Positions 26,047 to 35,132 are shown, numbered from the stretch's first letter. The stretch is 64,000 nucleotides of DNA from Streptantibioticus cattleyicolor NRRL 8057 = DSM 46488 (GCF_000240165.1 NC_017586.1:4030001-4094000); one strand, 5' to 3'. Program-made: numbers and translations. The notes: generated by a model not told the origin, from the sequence alone.

Positions 26047-27246
26047 ATGAGTTCTAGTCTGTCGGGGGTGGACCACTCACTATCCGGGTCCGGCACCCTG
26101 TCCGACGAGCGTTACGACGAACTTGTCGCCTTCCGCCGTGACTTGCACATGCACCCAGAGATCTCCCGTGAGGAATTCCGTACCACCGCGGCCATCTGGT
26201 CCCGGCTGGAGAAGGCCGGGCTGCGCCCCCGTGAGGTGCCCTGCGGCACCGGCCTGATCTGCGACATCGGGGACGCGGACGGCCCCCGGCTGGCGCTGCG
26301 GGCCGACATCGACGCGCTGCCACTGCCCGACACCAAGAACGTCCCCTACCGCTCCACCGAACCCGGCCGCGCGCACGCCTGCGGCCACGACGTGCACACC
26401 ACCTGCGTCCTCGGCGCCGGCCTCGTCCTCGCCGACCTGGCCAGGGAAGGGCGGCTGGCCACCCCGGTACGGCTGATCTTCCAGCCGGCCGAGGAGATCA
26501 TGCCCGGCGGCGCGCTCGACATGGTCAAGGCCGACGTCCTCGACGGCGTCGGGCGCATCCTCGCCGTGCACTGCGACCCCAAGGTCGAGGTCGGCCGGAT
26601 CGGACTGCGCACCGGCTCGATCACCTCCGCCTGCGACCGGCTGGAGCTCTCCATGGACGGCCCGGGCGGCCACACCGCCCGCCCGCACCTGACCACCGAC
26701 CTGGTGATGGCCACCGCCAAGATGGCCACCGAACTCCCCGCGGTCCTCGCCCGCCGCATCGACCCGCGCGGCGGGCTGTCGCTGGTGTGGGGACGCATCG
26801 AATCCGGTCACGCACCCAACGTCATCCCCCAGCACGCCGAGCTGGAGGGCACCGTGCGCTGCCTCGACCTGGCCGCCTGGCACGAGGCTCCCGACCTCAT
26901 CCACGAGATCGTCGACCAGATCTCCTCGATGTACCGGGCCAAGTGGGAGGTCACCTACCAGCGCGGCGTCCCCCCGGTGGTGAACGACGCCGACTCGGCG
27001 GAACTGCTGCGCGACGCGATGACCGCCCGCTTCGGCGCCCACTGCGTCGAGGACACCGAGCAGAGCCTCGGCGGCGAGGACTTCTCCTGGTACCTCGAAC
27101 ACGTCCCCGGCGCCCTCGCCCGCCTCGGGGTCCGCCCCGTCGGGGACCCGGTGGTCCGCGACCTCCACCGCGGCGACTTCGACGCGGACGAGCAAGCCAT
27201 CCGCGTCGGCGCCGAACTCTTCGTCCAAGCGGTCCAACTCTCCTGA
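26047..27246 (+). CDS. M20 family amidohydrolase / metallopeptidase
   Basis: The 399-residue enzyme belongs to the M20D group, which hydrolyses N-acyl amino acids or peptides with two metal ions. Visible metal-site motifs are RRDLHMHPEISREE at the N-terminus, HACGHDVHTTCVLGAG near residue 110, FQPAEE near 147 and LGGEDFSWYL near 340. The ATG at 26047 is preceded by GCGGGGAG, a good ribosome site; a GTG at 26041 is the alternative. The stop is followed within 1-2 nt by the terminus of repeat element copy A. Confidence 0.9.
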   Translation: MSSSLSGVDHSLSGSGTLSDERYDELVAFRRDLHMHPEISREEFRTTAAIWSRLEKAGLRPREVPCGTGLICDIGDADGPRLALRADIDALPLPDTKNVPYRSTEPGRAHACGHDVHTTCVLGAGLVLADLAREGRLATPVRLIFQPAEEIMPGGALDMVKADVLDGVGRILAVHCDPKVEVGRIGLRTGSITSACDRLELSMDGPGGHTARPHLTTDLVMATAKMATELPAVLARRIDPRGGLSLVWGRIESGHAPNVIPQHAELEGTVRCLDLAAWHEAPDLIHEIVDQISSMYRAKWEVTYQRGVPPVVNDADSAELLRDAMTARFGAHCVEDTEQSLGGEDFSWYLEHVPGALARLGVRPVGDPVVRDLHRGDFDADEQAIRVGAELFVQAVQLS

Positions 27247-27247
27247 C

Positions 27248-27852
27248 GGTTCGCTCGCGCTGGCGCTCAGCCATCACTCCGTGGCCCGGTTCGCCCGTTT
27301 CAGGTTTCCGGGGTGGCCCCCGTTCGCCCCTGCCCGGTGGGTGGTTGGGGTGGGTTTTTGGTTTGGTTCGGCACCGGGTGGGTTCGCCTACTGCCGGTAC
27401 GGGATCGGGGGCGCGCCGGGGGTGACTCCTCGCTCCAGGTATCCCCCAAGGTCGCGCTCCGGCTATTGGGTCGCTGCGGGGACACCCCCGGCACACCCCC
27501 TTCTGTCCGGTTGGCGGGTGCCTCTCTTCGCGGAGGGAGGGGTAAGGAGGAGGTTGGGGTGACCCCGGTCTTTTTCTCACCCCCTCCGTGCCGCAGCGCG
27601 GAACGATGCGGAACGGGGGCGTGCAGGGGTGTCCCCGCAGCGACCCAGCAGCCGGAGCGCAACCGTGGCGGATACGCGGAGCGAGGAGTCACCCCGGAGG
27701 GCCCCCGGACCCAAGGCAGACAGTGCGCGCCCCGCGCTATGCGAACACAGCCACGGGTGGGCGGGGGGAAACATCCGTGACGTCAGCCACGACGAGAGCG
27801 GGACCGGGGGCCCCCCGGGGAGGTAATGGCTGACCGCCAGCGCGAGCGAACC
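27248..27852 (+). repeat. TIR-flanked palindromic repeat element, copy A
   Basis: Non-coding element of about 605 bp. The left end (27248-27276, starting GGTTCGCTCGCGCTGGC) is an inverted copy of the right end (27824-27852) with 27 of 29 positions matching. Inside is a long imperfect palindrome: 27422-27436 pairs with 27678-27692 (15 bp, perfect), and 27468-27487 pairs with 27627-27646 (20 bp, perfect). It begins right after the amidohydrolase stop. A near-identical copy lies inverted at 56.5-57.1 kb and a diverged one at 51.4-52.0 kb. Open frames inside are shared by DNA identity in every frame and are not taken as genes. Confidence 0.85.
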
Positions 27853-28017
27853 CTCACCCCGGAGGGCCCCCGGAAACCCAGGCAGACAGTGCGCACCCGC
27901 ACTGTACGAACACAGCCACGGGTGGCGGGGGGGGGAAACGACTGGACGTCAGCCACGACGAAGCGGAAACGGGCGCACCCCGAGGAGGTAATGGCTGACG
28001 GCCAGCGCCAGCGAACC
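27853..28017 (+). repeat. Tandem partial duplication of the right end of element A
   Basis: The last ~165 bp of element A recur directly behind it. CACCCCGGAGGGCCCCCGGA is at 27690-27709 and again at 27855-27874 (offset 165), and the TIR recurs at 27989-28017 with small changes. The second unit has diverged more than the first. Confidence 0.75.
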
Positions 28018-28087
28018 CGCTGACGGCCAGCGCCAGCGGACCCGCTTTCGAATCGGTAACAGGTTCACAACCCCCCTTTACCTGACA

Positions 28088-28101
28088 TCTACGCGCGTTA
28101 A
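28088..28101. promoter_or_regulatory. Nucleoside-regulon operator upstream of bmpA-like gene
   Basis: TCTACGCGCGTTAA is one of five copies of the palindrome CTACGCGCGTAG placed before nucleoside genes in this window; this copy is imperfect in its right half. It overlaps a possible -10 hexamer (TAAGCT, 28099-28104), so binding would block transcription of the transporter gene. Confidence 0.65.
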
Positions 28102-28157
28102 GCTGCCGCAGAACCAGCGCCGGACGGGGCGCTAGATGGATTGAAGGGGTACCCCTC

Positions 28158-29210
28158 GTGCGCCGGGTAACCACGCTCACCGCCGCCGGCATCGCCACCG
28201 CGGCACTCGCCCTCACCGCCACCGCGTGTGGCGCCAGCTCCACCGACTCGACCGGCTCGTCGTCCTCCTCGGGCGGCGCCGGGATGAAGGTCGGCGTCGC
28301 CTACGACGTCGGCGGTCGCGGCGACCACTCGTTCAACGACTCCGCCGCCCGCGGCCTGGACAAGGCCACCAAGGAGTTCGGCGGCACGCCGAAGGAGCTG
28401 ACCGCCAAGACCACGGACACCGAGTCCGACCGCGAGCAGCACCTGTCGGACCTCGCGTCGGCCGGTTACAACCCGGTGGTCGCGGTGGGCTTCGCCTACG
28501 CCGACGCCATCAAGGCGGTCGCGCCGAAGTTCCCGAAGACCAACTTCGGCATCGTCGACTCGGTCGTCCCCGGCTCCAACGTGGACAGCATGACCTTCGC
28601 CAGCCCGGAGAGCTCCTACCTGGCGGGCGTGGCCGCGGCGCTGAAGTCCAAGACCGGCCACGTCGGCTTCATCGGCGGTGTGGACAACGCCCTGATCAAG
28701 GGCTTCCAGGCGGGCTTCGAGCAGGGCGTGAAGGACACCAAGCCGGCCGACAAGGTCACCGTGCAGTACCTGAGCACCGGCTCCGACATCTCCGGCTTCA
28801 GCAGCCCCGACAAGGGCAAGAGCGCGGCCAACGGCATGCTCTCCCAGGGCATCGACGTGATCTACACCGCGGCCGGCAGCTCCGGCTCCGGCGCCATCGA
28901 GGCCGTCCACGGCAAGGCCGGCGCCTGGGCCATCGGCGTCGACTCCGACCAGTACCAGGATCCGGGCCTGGCCGCCTACAAGTCCTCGATCCTGACCTCC
29001 GCGGTCAAGAACGTCGACCTCGCGGTGTACGAGCTGATCAAGAGCGTGCACGACAAGAAGCCGATCAGCGGCAACCGTACCTACGGCCTCGCCGAGGGCG
29101 GCGTCTCGCTGGCCACCAGCGGCGGCTACATCACCGACATCCAGGCGCAGCTCGACGCGGCCCGGAAGAAGATCGTCAACGGCCAGGTCAAGGTCAAGTC
29201 GACCCCGTGA
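28158..29210 (+). CDS. BMP family nucleoside-binding lipoprotein
   Basis: The 350-residue solute-binding protein has a signal peptide ending in the lipobox LTATAC and a Ser/Gly linker. The Bmp/PnrA fold follows: KVGVAYDVGGRGDHSFNDSAARGL, VAVGFAYADAIKAVAPKFPKTNFGIVDS, SYLAGVAAALKSKTGHVGFIGG, GVDSDQYQ. The family binds purine or other nucleosides for ABC import. The GTG at 28158 is preceded by GAAGGGG. It is followed by a hairpin and then the ATPase and two permeases, completing an importer. Confidence 0.92.
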   Translation: MRRVTTLTAAGIATAALALTATACGASSTDSTGSSSSSGGAGMKVGVAYDVGGRGDHSFNDSAARGLDKATKEFGGTPKELTAKTTDTESDREQHLSDLASAGYNPVVAVGFAYADAIKAVAPKFPKTNFGIVDSVVPGSNVDSMTFASPESSYLAGVAAALKSKTGHVGFIGGVDNALIKGFQAGFEQGVKDTKPADKVTVQYLSTGSDISGFSSPDKGKSAANGMLSQGIDVIYTAAGSSGSGAIEAVHGKAGAWAIGVDSDQYQDPGLAAYKSSILTSAVKNVDLAVYELIKSVHDKKPISGNRTYGLAEGGVSLATSGGYITDIQAQLDAARKKIVNGQVKVKSTP

Positions 29211-29236
29211 CCCGGCGGTAGCCGACACCACCATCC

Positions 29237-29286
29237 GTAGCGGGCCCGACGGGGAGGGCGACACCCCCTCCGGCGGGCCCTGCTAC
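29237..29286 (+). terminator. Hairpin after the nucleoside-binding lipoprotein gene
   Basis: GTAGCGGGCCCG (29237-29248) pairs with the CGGGCCCTGCTAC segment ending at 29286, with one bulge, and an inner GGGGAGGG/CCCCCTCC stem. Such a structure may lower read-through so that the binding protein is made in excess over the membrane parts. Confidence 0.6.
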
Positions 29287-29315
29287 GCGTCAGGTATCCA
29301 TGCCCAGCAGGGCCG

Positions 29316-29327
29316 CTACGCGCGTAG
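29316..29327. promoter_or_regulatory. Nucleoside-regulon operator upstream of ABC ATPase gene
   Basis: A perfect CTACGCGCGTAG palindrome lies 87 bp before the inferred ATPase start. It implies that the ATPase-permease-cdd-deoA unit has its own regulated promoter. Its last three bases (TAG, 29325-29327) form the in-frame stop bounding the ATPase frame upstream. Confidence 0.75.
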
Positions 29328-29414
29328 AGGTCCGAATTTCCGGACCACGCGGTACCTTCCACCCACGCCCGGCTCCTTCACCGCCCGGCTCCTTCGGCCC
29401 GAGGAGAGTGCGCC

Positions 29415-30986
29415 ATCAGCCCCGCAAGCCCGCCGCCCGCCGTACAACTCACCGGGATCACCAAGCGGTTCCCCGGAGTTGTCGCCAATCACGACATCAA
29501 CCTCACGGTCCACCGCGGCACCGTCCACGCCCTGTGCGGCGAGAACGGCGCCGGCAAGTCGACCCTGATGAAGATCCTCTACGGCATGCAGAAGCCGGAC
29601 GAGGGCACCATCGCCGTCGACGGCCAACAGGTCTCCTTCCACCATCCCGGCGACGCCATCGACCGCGGCATCGGCATGGTCCACCAGCACTTCATGCTGG
29701 CCGACAACCTCACCGTGCTGGAGAACGTCGTCCTCGGCAGCGAGAAGCTGCACGGCATCGGCGCCAAGGCGCGCGCGAAGATCCTGGAGATATCCGACGC
29801 CTACGGCCTCGGGGTGCGCCCGGACGTCCTGGTGGAGGACCTCGGGGTGGCCGACCGGCAGCGGGTGGAGATCCTCAAGGTCCTCTACCGCGGCGCCCGC
29901 ACCCTGATCCTCGACGAGCCCACCGCCGTCCTCGTCCCGCAGGAGGTCGACGCGCTCTTCGACAACCTGCGCGGGCTGAAGGCCGAGGGGCTCACCGTCA
30001 TCTTCATCTCGCACAAGCTCGGCGAGGTCCTCTCGGTCGCCGACGAGATCACCGTGATCCGCCGCGGCACCACCGTCGGCTCGGCCGACCCCAAGACGAT
30101 CACCCCCAAGCAGCTCGCCGAGCTGATGGTGGGCAGCGAGCTGCCGTCCCCGGAGACCCGCGAGTCCACCGTCACCGACGTGCCGGTGCTCACCGTCGAA
30201 GGGCTCCACCTGACCGCGCCCGACGCGGACGGCGTCGACCGCACCGTGCTCGACCAGGTCTCCTTCACCATCCACAAGGGCGAGGTCCTCGGCCTCGCCG
30301 GGGTGGAGGGCAACGGCCAGGCCGAACTGGTCGAGGCGATCATGGGCATGCGCAGCCCCGACTCCGGCACCGTCACCCTGGACGGCACCGACATCTCCCG
30401 CGCCGCCACCCGCAAGCGCCGGGAGAACGGCATCGGCTACATCCCCGAGGACCGCCACCGGCACGGCCTGCTGCTGGAGGCCCCGCTGTGGGAGAACCGC
30501 ATCCTCGGCCACGTCACCGAACGCCCCAACAGCAAGGGCGCCCTGCTCGACCCGGCCGCCGCCCGCCGCGACACCGAGCGGATCGTCGCCGAGTACGACG
30601 TGCGCACCCCCGGCATCGACGTCACCGCCGCCTCGCTGTCCGGCGGCAACCAGCAAAAGCTCATCGTCGGCCGGGAGATGAGCCACCAGCCGAAGATCCT
30701 CATCGCCGCCCACCCGACCCGCGGCGTGGACGTCGGCGCGCAGGCGCAGATCTGGGACCAGATCCGGGCCGCCCGCCGGGAGGGCCTGGCGGTGCTGCTG
30801 ATCTCCGCGGACCTGGACGAGCTGATCGGGCTCTCCGACACCCTGCGGGTGATGTTCCGCGGCCGGCTGGTCGCCGACGCCGACCCGGCCACCATCACCC
30901 CCGAAGAACTCGGCTCGGCCATGACCGGCGCCGCGGCCGGCCATCTGGAACACGACGAGGAACCGCAGGGCGGGGAAGACCGATGA
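29415..30986 (+). CDS. ABC transporter ATP-binding protein, nucleoside import (tandem NBDs), apparent ATC start
   Basis: The 523-residue protein has two nucleotide-binding domains, like RbsA-type importers. NBD1 has Walker A GENGAGKST at residues 42-50 and LILDEPTAVL. NBD2 has a degenerate Walker A (GVEGNGQAEL) and a canonical signature LSGGNQQKLIVGREM. It energises the permease pair that follows (ATGA overlap). Between the in-frame stop at 29325 and the Walker A region there is no ATG, GTG or TTG. ATC at 29415, 8 nt after GAGGAG, is the best start and gives ISPASPPPAVQLTGITKRFPG. The first ATG (29568) lies behind Walker A and cannot be right. Confidence 0.88.
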   Translation: MSPASPPPAVQLTGITKRFPGVVANHDINLTVHRGTVHALCGENGAGKSTLMKILYGMQKPDEGTIAVDGQQVSFHHPGDAIDRGIGMVHQHFMLADNLTVLENVVLGSEKLHGIGAKARAKILEISDAYGLGVRPDVLVEDLGVADRQRVEILKVLYRGARTLILDEPTAVLVPQEVDALFDNLRGLKAEGLTVIFISHKLGEVLSVADEITVIRRGTTVGSADPKTITPKQLAELMVGSELPSPETRESTVTDVPVLTVEGLHLTAPDADGVDRTVLDQVSFTIHKGEVLGLAGVEGNGQAELVEAIMGMRSPDSGTVTLDGTDISRAATRKRRENGIGYIPEDRHRHGLLLEAPLWENRILGHVTERPNSKGALLDPAAARRDTERIVAEYDVRTPGIDVTAASLSGGNQQKLIVGREMSHQPKILIAAHPTRGVDVGAQAQIWDQIRAARREGLAVLLISADLDELIGLSDTLRVMFRGRLVADADPATITPEELGSAMTGAAAGHLEHDEEPQGGEDR

Positions 30987-32104
30987 AAAAGATCGACAAA
31001 GAGCGGGTGGCGCTCGGCATCGCCGCCCCCGTACTGGCGGTCGTGGCCGCCTTCGTGGTCACCTCGCTGGTGCTGCTGGCCACCGGCAAGGAACCGTTCC
31101 GCGCCTTCCAGATCATGTTCGACTACGGCTTCAAGAGCGACAGCCAGGTCTACATCCTCAACAAGGCGACCACGTACTACCTGGCCGGGCTCGCGGTGGC
31201 CATCGGCTTCCGGATGAACCTGTTCAACATCGGCGTGGACGGCCAGTACCGGCTCGCCGCGTTCATGGCGGCCGTGGTCGGCGGCTCGGTCAGCCTGCCC
31301 GGCATCCTCCAGGTGCCGCTGATCATCGTGGTGGCCATGCTGGTCGGCGCGATGTGGGCGGGGATCGCAGGGCTGCTCAAGGTCTCCCGCGGGGTCAGCG
31401 AGGTGATCGCCACGATCATGCTCAACTCGATCGCCACCGCGGTCATCAGCTACCTGCTCCAGCCCGGCCGCCTGGCCCACCTGGACTCCAACACCAACAG
31501 CGTGCACACCACCGTGCTCCCCAAGTCCGGCTGGTTCTTCAGCATCACGCCCAACCCGCAGGCCGGCTCCATCGAGGGCTTCATCGTCATCGCCGCGCTG
31601 GCCGGGCTGGTCTACTGGTTCGTCCTCTCCCGCACCCGGTTCGGCTTCGACCTGCGCACCGTCGGCCAGTCCGAGTCGGCCGCCCACGCCGGGGGCGTCA
31701 ACGTCAAGCGCATGGTGGTGACCAGCATGGTCATCTCCGGCGCGGTGGCCGGCCTGGTCGGCATGCCCGCACTGCTCAACGAGGCCCACCAGTACAGCAC
31801 CGAGTTCCCCACCGGCATCGGCTTCACCGGCATCGCCATCGCGCTGCTCGGCCGCAACCAGCCGGTCGGCATCGCCATCGGCGCCCTGCTGTGGGGCTTC
31901 CTCGACCGCACCTCCAACTGGCTGGAGTTCAACGGCTACGACAAGGAGATCGTCGGCGTGATGCAGGGCGTCATCGTCCTGTCCGTGGTCATCGCCTACG
32001 AACTCGTCCGCCGCTACGGCATCCGCCGCCAGCAGCGCAAGGTCGGCGAGGAACTCGCCGCCGCGGCCCGTACCAACCCGCGTCAGGAAGAGGTGGCGGC
32101 ATGA
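30983..32104 (+). CDS. ABC transporter permease, nucleoside uptake (first)
   Basis: The 373-residue membrane protein has about nine helices and the branched-chain/ribose permease family core. Examples are GFRMNLFNIGVDGQYRLAAFMAAV, GVSEVIATIMLNSIA, GGVNVKRMVVTSMVISGAVAGLVGMPALLNEAHQYSTEFPTGIGFTGIAIALLGRNQPVGI. In Bmp-type nucleoside importers this pairs with a second, shorter-loop permease. The start overlaps the ATPase stop and the stop overlaps the next start (both ATGA). Confidence 0.93.
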   Translation: MKKIDKERVALGIAAPVLAVVAAFVVTSLVLLATGKEPFRAFQIMFDYGFKSDSQVYILNKATTYYLAGLAVAIGFRMNLFNIGVDGQYRLAAFMAAVVGGSVSLPGILQVPLIIVVAMLVGAMWAGIAGLLKVSRGVSEVIATIMLNSIATAVISYLLQPGRLAHLDSNTNSVHTTVLPKSGWFFSITPNPQAGSIEGFIVIAALAGLVYWFVLSRTRFGFDLRTVGQSESAAHAGGVNVKRMVVTSMVISGAVAGLVGMPALLNEAHQYSTEFPTGIGFTGIAIALLGRNQPVGIAIGALLWGFLDRTSNWLEFNGYDKEIVGVMQGVIVLSVVIAYELVRRYGIRRQQRKVGEELAAAARTNPRQEEVAA

Positions 32105-33381
32105 GCGCCACGGCAACCACCACCACCGCGCCCAAGAGCGCCCAGGGCCGGGCCAAGCGGACCCGGCTGACCACCCCCGTCATCCTGCTGATCGTGGCCG
32201 GCGCGCTGCTCGCCCTGTCGGCGGTACGGGCGCTCACCGGCGCCCAGGACGTCACCTCCTCCGGCCAGGTGGCCGGCGCCCTCCAGATGGCCGTGCCGAT
32301 CGGCATGGCGGGCCTGGCCGGCCTGTGGTCGGAACGGGCCGGCGTGGTCAACATCGGCCTGGAAGGCATGATGATCCTCGGCACCTTCTTCGGTGCCTGG
32401 ATCGGCTGGCAGTACGGCCCATGGGCCGGGCTGGTCGCCGGTGTGATCGGCGGCGCGGCCGGCGGCCTGCTGCACGCGGTGGCCACCGTCACCTTCGGGG
32501 TGGACCACATCGTCTCCGGTGTCGCCATCACCCTGCTCGCCCAGGGCGCCACCCAGTACCTGGCCAAGCTGTGGTTCAACACCGGCGCCGCCGCTGCCAA
32601 GGGCGGCAACCCCAAGCAGTCGCCGCCGGTGCACGCGGTCCCCTCGATCACCGTCCCCGGCCTGTCGAGCGGGCTGGAGGCGATCGAGAAGCACCACTGG
32701 TTCCTCGTCTCCGACCTGGCCGGCCTGATCGGCGGCCTGGTCACCGGGTTGTCCTGGTGGACGGTGATCGCCGCGCTGCTCTTCGTCGCCACCTTCTTCG
32801 TGCTGTGGCGCACCCCGTTCGGGCTGCGGCTGCGCTCCTGCGGTGAGGCGCCGGTGGCCGCCGAGTCGCTCGGCGTGGACGTGTACCGCTACAAGTACGC
32901 CGCGGTCGTCCTCTCCGGCGCCCTGGCCGGCTTCGGCGGCGCGTTCCTCGCCATGGTGCCGTCGCACATCTACAACGAGGGGCAGACCGGCGGACGCGGT
33001 TACATCGGTCTCGCCGCCATGATCTTCGGCAACTGGCGGCCCGGCGGGCTCGCCATGGGCGCCGGACTCTTCGGCTACACCGACAGCCTCCAACTGCGCA
33101 ACGGCGGCCCGGCCGCCCACGCGCTGCTGCTCCTGCTGGTGATCCTGCTCGCCCTCCTGGCGGGCTGGAAGGTGTACCGGAAGAGCTACCCGCAGGGCGT
33201 GCTCAGCGCCGTCGCCGCCGCGCTGCTGCTGTTCTGGTTCCTGATGACCGACACCATCCCGGACGAGTTCGTCAGCGCCACCCCGTACGTGACCACGCTG
33301 CTGGTGCTCGCGCTGTCCGCGCAACGGCTGCGGATGCCGAAGATGGGCGGCAAGCCGTACCGGAAGGGGCAGGGCAAGTGA
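32101..33381 (+). CDS. ABC transporter permease, nucleoside uptake (second)
   Basis: The 426-residue permease contains the family motif LWSERAGVVNIGLEGMMILGTFFGAW and the late segment AGFGGAFLAMVPSHIYNEGQTGGRGYIGLAAMIFGNWRPGG. It has about ten helices. It completes the importer with the upstream permease, ATPase and lipoprotein. GTGA overlap links it to cytidine deaminase, so imported pyrimidine nucleosides meet their first catabolic enzyme from the same mRNA. Confidence 0.93.
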   Translation: MSATATTTTAPKSAQGRAKRTRLTTPVILLIVAGALLALSAVRALTGAQDVTSSGQVAGALQMAVPIGMAGLAGLWSERAGVVNIGLEGMMILGTFFGAWIGWQYGPWAGLVAGVIGGAAGGLLHAVATVTFGVDHIVSGVAITLLAQGATQYLAKLWFNTGAAAAKGGNPKQSPPVHAVPSITVPGLSSGLEAIEKHHWFLVSDLAGLIGGLVTGLSWWTVIAALLFVATFFVLWRTPFGLRLRSCGEAPVAAESLGVDVYRYKYAAVVLSGALAGFGGAFLAMVPSHIYNEGQTGGRGYIGLAAMIFGNWRPGGLAMGAGLFGYTDSLQLRNGGPAAHALLLLLVILLALLAGWKVYRKSYPQGVLSAVAAALLLFWFLMTDTIPDEFVSATPYVTTLLVLALSAQRLRMPKMGGKPYRKGQGK

Positions 33382-33770
33382 CCGACGTCGACTGGCCGGC
33401 GCTGCGCCGGGCGGCCCGGGACGCCATGACCCGGGCCTACGCCCCCTACTCCGGCTTCCCCGTCGGCGCCGCCGCGCTGGCCGACGACGGCCGCACCGTG
33501 GTCGGCTGCAACGTGGAGAACGCCGCCTACGGGGTGGCCCTGTGCGCCGAATGCGGCCTGGTCTCCGCGCTGCACGCCTCCGGCGGCGGCCGGCTGACCG
33601 CGTTCACCTGCTGCGACCGGACCGGCGCGGTGCTGATGCCGTGCGGCCGGTGCCGGCAGCTGCTGTGGGAGCACGGCGGCCCGGAACTGCTGGTGGACAC
33701 CGCCTCCGGGATCCGCCCGATGCGCGAGCTGCTCCCCGACGCCTTCGGCGCCGAAGACCTCAACCGCTGA
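33378..33770 (+). CDS. cdd: Cytidine deaminase
   Basis: The 130-residue enzyme deaminates cytidine and deoxycytidine to uridine forms. The zinc site is clear: NVENAAYGVALCAECGLVSAL (the Cys and Glu of the CAE motif) and PCGRCRQLLWE (the paired cysteines). APYSGFPVGAAAL near residue 21 lines the substrate pocket. It is short and homotetrameric in type. Start GTG 33378 overlaps the permease stop; deoA follows 26 bp later. Confidence 0.95.
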   Translation: MTDVDWPALRRAARDAMTRAYAPYSGFPVGAAALADDGRTVVGCNVENAAYGVALCAECGLVSALHASGGGRLTAFTCCDRTGAVLMPCGRCRQLLWEHGGPELLVDTASGIRPMRELLPDAFGAEDLNR

Positions 33771-33796
33771 ACCACGTTAGGAAGGCGATCCGAACG

Positions 33797-35074
33797 ATGG
33801 ACGTCATCTCCGTCATCCGCACCAAGCGCGACCGCGGCCGGCTGACCGACGAGCAGATCGACTGGGTGATCGACGCCTACACCCGCGGCGAGGTCGCCGA
33901 CGAGCAGATGTCGGCGCTGGCCATGGCCATCCTGCTCAACGGCATGGACCGGGCCGAGATCGCGCGCTGGACGGCGGCGATGATCGCCTCCGGCGAGCGG
34001 ATGGAGTTCTCCTCGCTGCCCCGGCCCACCGCCGACAAGCACTCCACCGGCGGCGTCGGCGACAAGATCACGCTGCCGCTGGCCCCGCTGGTGGCCGCGT
34101 GCGGCGCCGCCGTACCGCAGCTGTCCGGCCGCGGCCTCGGCCACACCGGCGGCACCCTGGACAAGCTGGAGTCGATCCCCGGCTGGCGGGCGCTGCTGTC
34201 CAACGACGAGATGATGGGCGTCCTGCGTGACGTGGGCGCCGTCATCTGCGCGGCCGGCGACGGACTGGCCCCGGCCGACAAGAAGCTCTACGCGCTGCGC
34301 GACGTCACCGGCACCGTCGAGGCGATCCCGCTGATCGCCAGCTCCATCATGAGCAAGAAGATCGCCGAGGGCACCGGCTCGCTGGTGCTCGACGTCAAGG
34401 TGGGCAGCGGCGCCTTCATGAAGACCGTGGCCGACGCGCGCGAGCTGGCCACCACCATGGTGGGCCTCGGCACCGACCACGGGGTGCGCACCGTCGCGCT
34501 GCTGACCGACATGTCGACCCCGCTCGGCCTGACCGCGGGCAACGCGCTGGAGGTCCGCGAGTCGGTCGAGGTGCTGGCCGGCGGCGGCCCCGCCGACGTC
34601 GTCGAACTCACCCTGGCGCTCGCCCGCGAGATGCTGGACGCGGCCGGGCTGCCCGACGCCGACCCGGCCAAGGCGCTGCGCGACGGCACCGCGATGGACC
34701 ACTGGCGCCGCATGATCAGCGCGCAGGGCGGCGACCCCGACGCGCCGCTGCCGGTGGCCCGCGAACGCCACGTGGTCACCGCCCCCGCCACCGGCGTCCT
34801 CACCGGGCTGGACGCCTACGCCGTCGGCGTCGCCGCCTGGCGGCTGGGCGCCGGCCGCTCCCGCAAGGAGGACCCGGTCCAGGCCGGCGCCGGCGTCGAA
34901 CTCCACGCCAAGCCCGGCGACCAGGTCACCGCCGGCCGGCCGCTGCTCACCCTGCACACCGACACCCCCGAGCGCTTCGACTACGCCCTCCAGGCGCTCG
35001 ACGGCGCCGTCACCGTCGCCCCGGCCGGCACCCCCTTCACCCCGCGCCCGATCGTGCTGGAGCGGATCGGCTGA
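33797..35074 (+). CDS. deoA: Thymidine phosphorylase
   Basis: The 425-residue enzyme cleaves thymidine and deoxyuridine with phosphate to a base and deoxyribose-1-phosphate. Family motifs include DKHSTGGVGDKITLPLAPLVAACG near residue 80, the signature SGRGLGHTGGTLDKLESIPG near 113, and SIMSKKIAEGTGSLVLDVKVGSGAFMK near 185. The C-terminal alpha/beta domain is intact. It ends the nucleoside operon and is followed by a strong hairpin. The last 60 bp of the gene are duplicated downstream at 35800-35859. Confidence 0.96.
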   Translation: MDVISVIRTKRDRGRLTDEQIDWVIDAYTRGEVADEQMSALAMAILLNGMDRAEIARWTAAMIASGERMEFSSLPRPTADKHSTGGVGDKITLPLAPLVAACGAAVPQLSGRGLGHTGGTLDKLESIPGWRALLSNDEMMGVLRDVGAVICAAGDGLAPADKKLYALRDVTGTVEAIPLIASSIMSKKIAEGTGSLVLDVKVGSGAFMKTVADARELATTMVGLGTDHGVRTVALLTDMSTPLGLTAGNALEVRESVEVLAGGGPADVVELTLALAREMLDAAGLPDADPAKALRDGTAMDHWRRMISAQGGDPDAPLPVARERHVVTAPATGVLTGLDAYAVGVAAWRLGAGRSRKEDPVQAGAGVELHAKPGDQVTAGRPLLTLHTDTPERFDYALQALDGAVTVAPAGTPFTPRPIVLERIG

Positions 35075-35098
35075 TCATCGCCTCACTCGGAGACGAAT

Positions 35099-35132
35099 GA
35101 ACGGGACCGGTAGCTGAGTGCCGGTCCCGTTC
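35099..35132 (+). terminator. Terminator of the nucleoside operon
   Basis: GAACGGGACCGG (35099-35110) and CCGGTCCCGTTC (35121-35132) form a perfect 12-bp stem with a 10-nt loop. An identical hairpin lies at 35882-35915 in the downstream duplication. Confidence 0.85.

Noticed and set aside
27313-27780. A 155-codon frame inside repeat A, identical in repeat C, that could pass for a conserved protein
   Set aside because: All frames on both strands are equally conserved between A and C because the DNA is near-identical; copy B breaks the frame, and the product is Gly/Arg/Pro-rich with no domain.
29568-30986. ATG 29568 as the start of the nucleoside ABC ATPase
   Set aside because: It would remove the first strand and Walker A of domain 1, which are encoded intact upstream with a ribosome site before ATC 29415.
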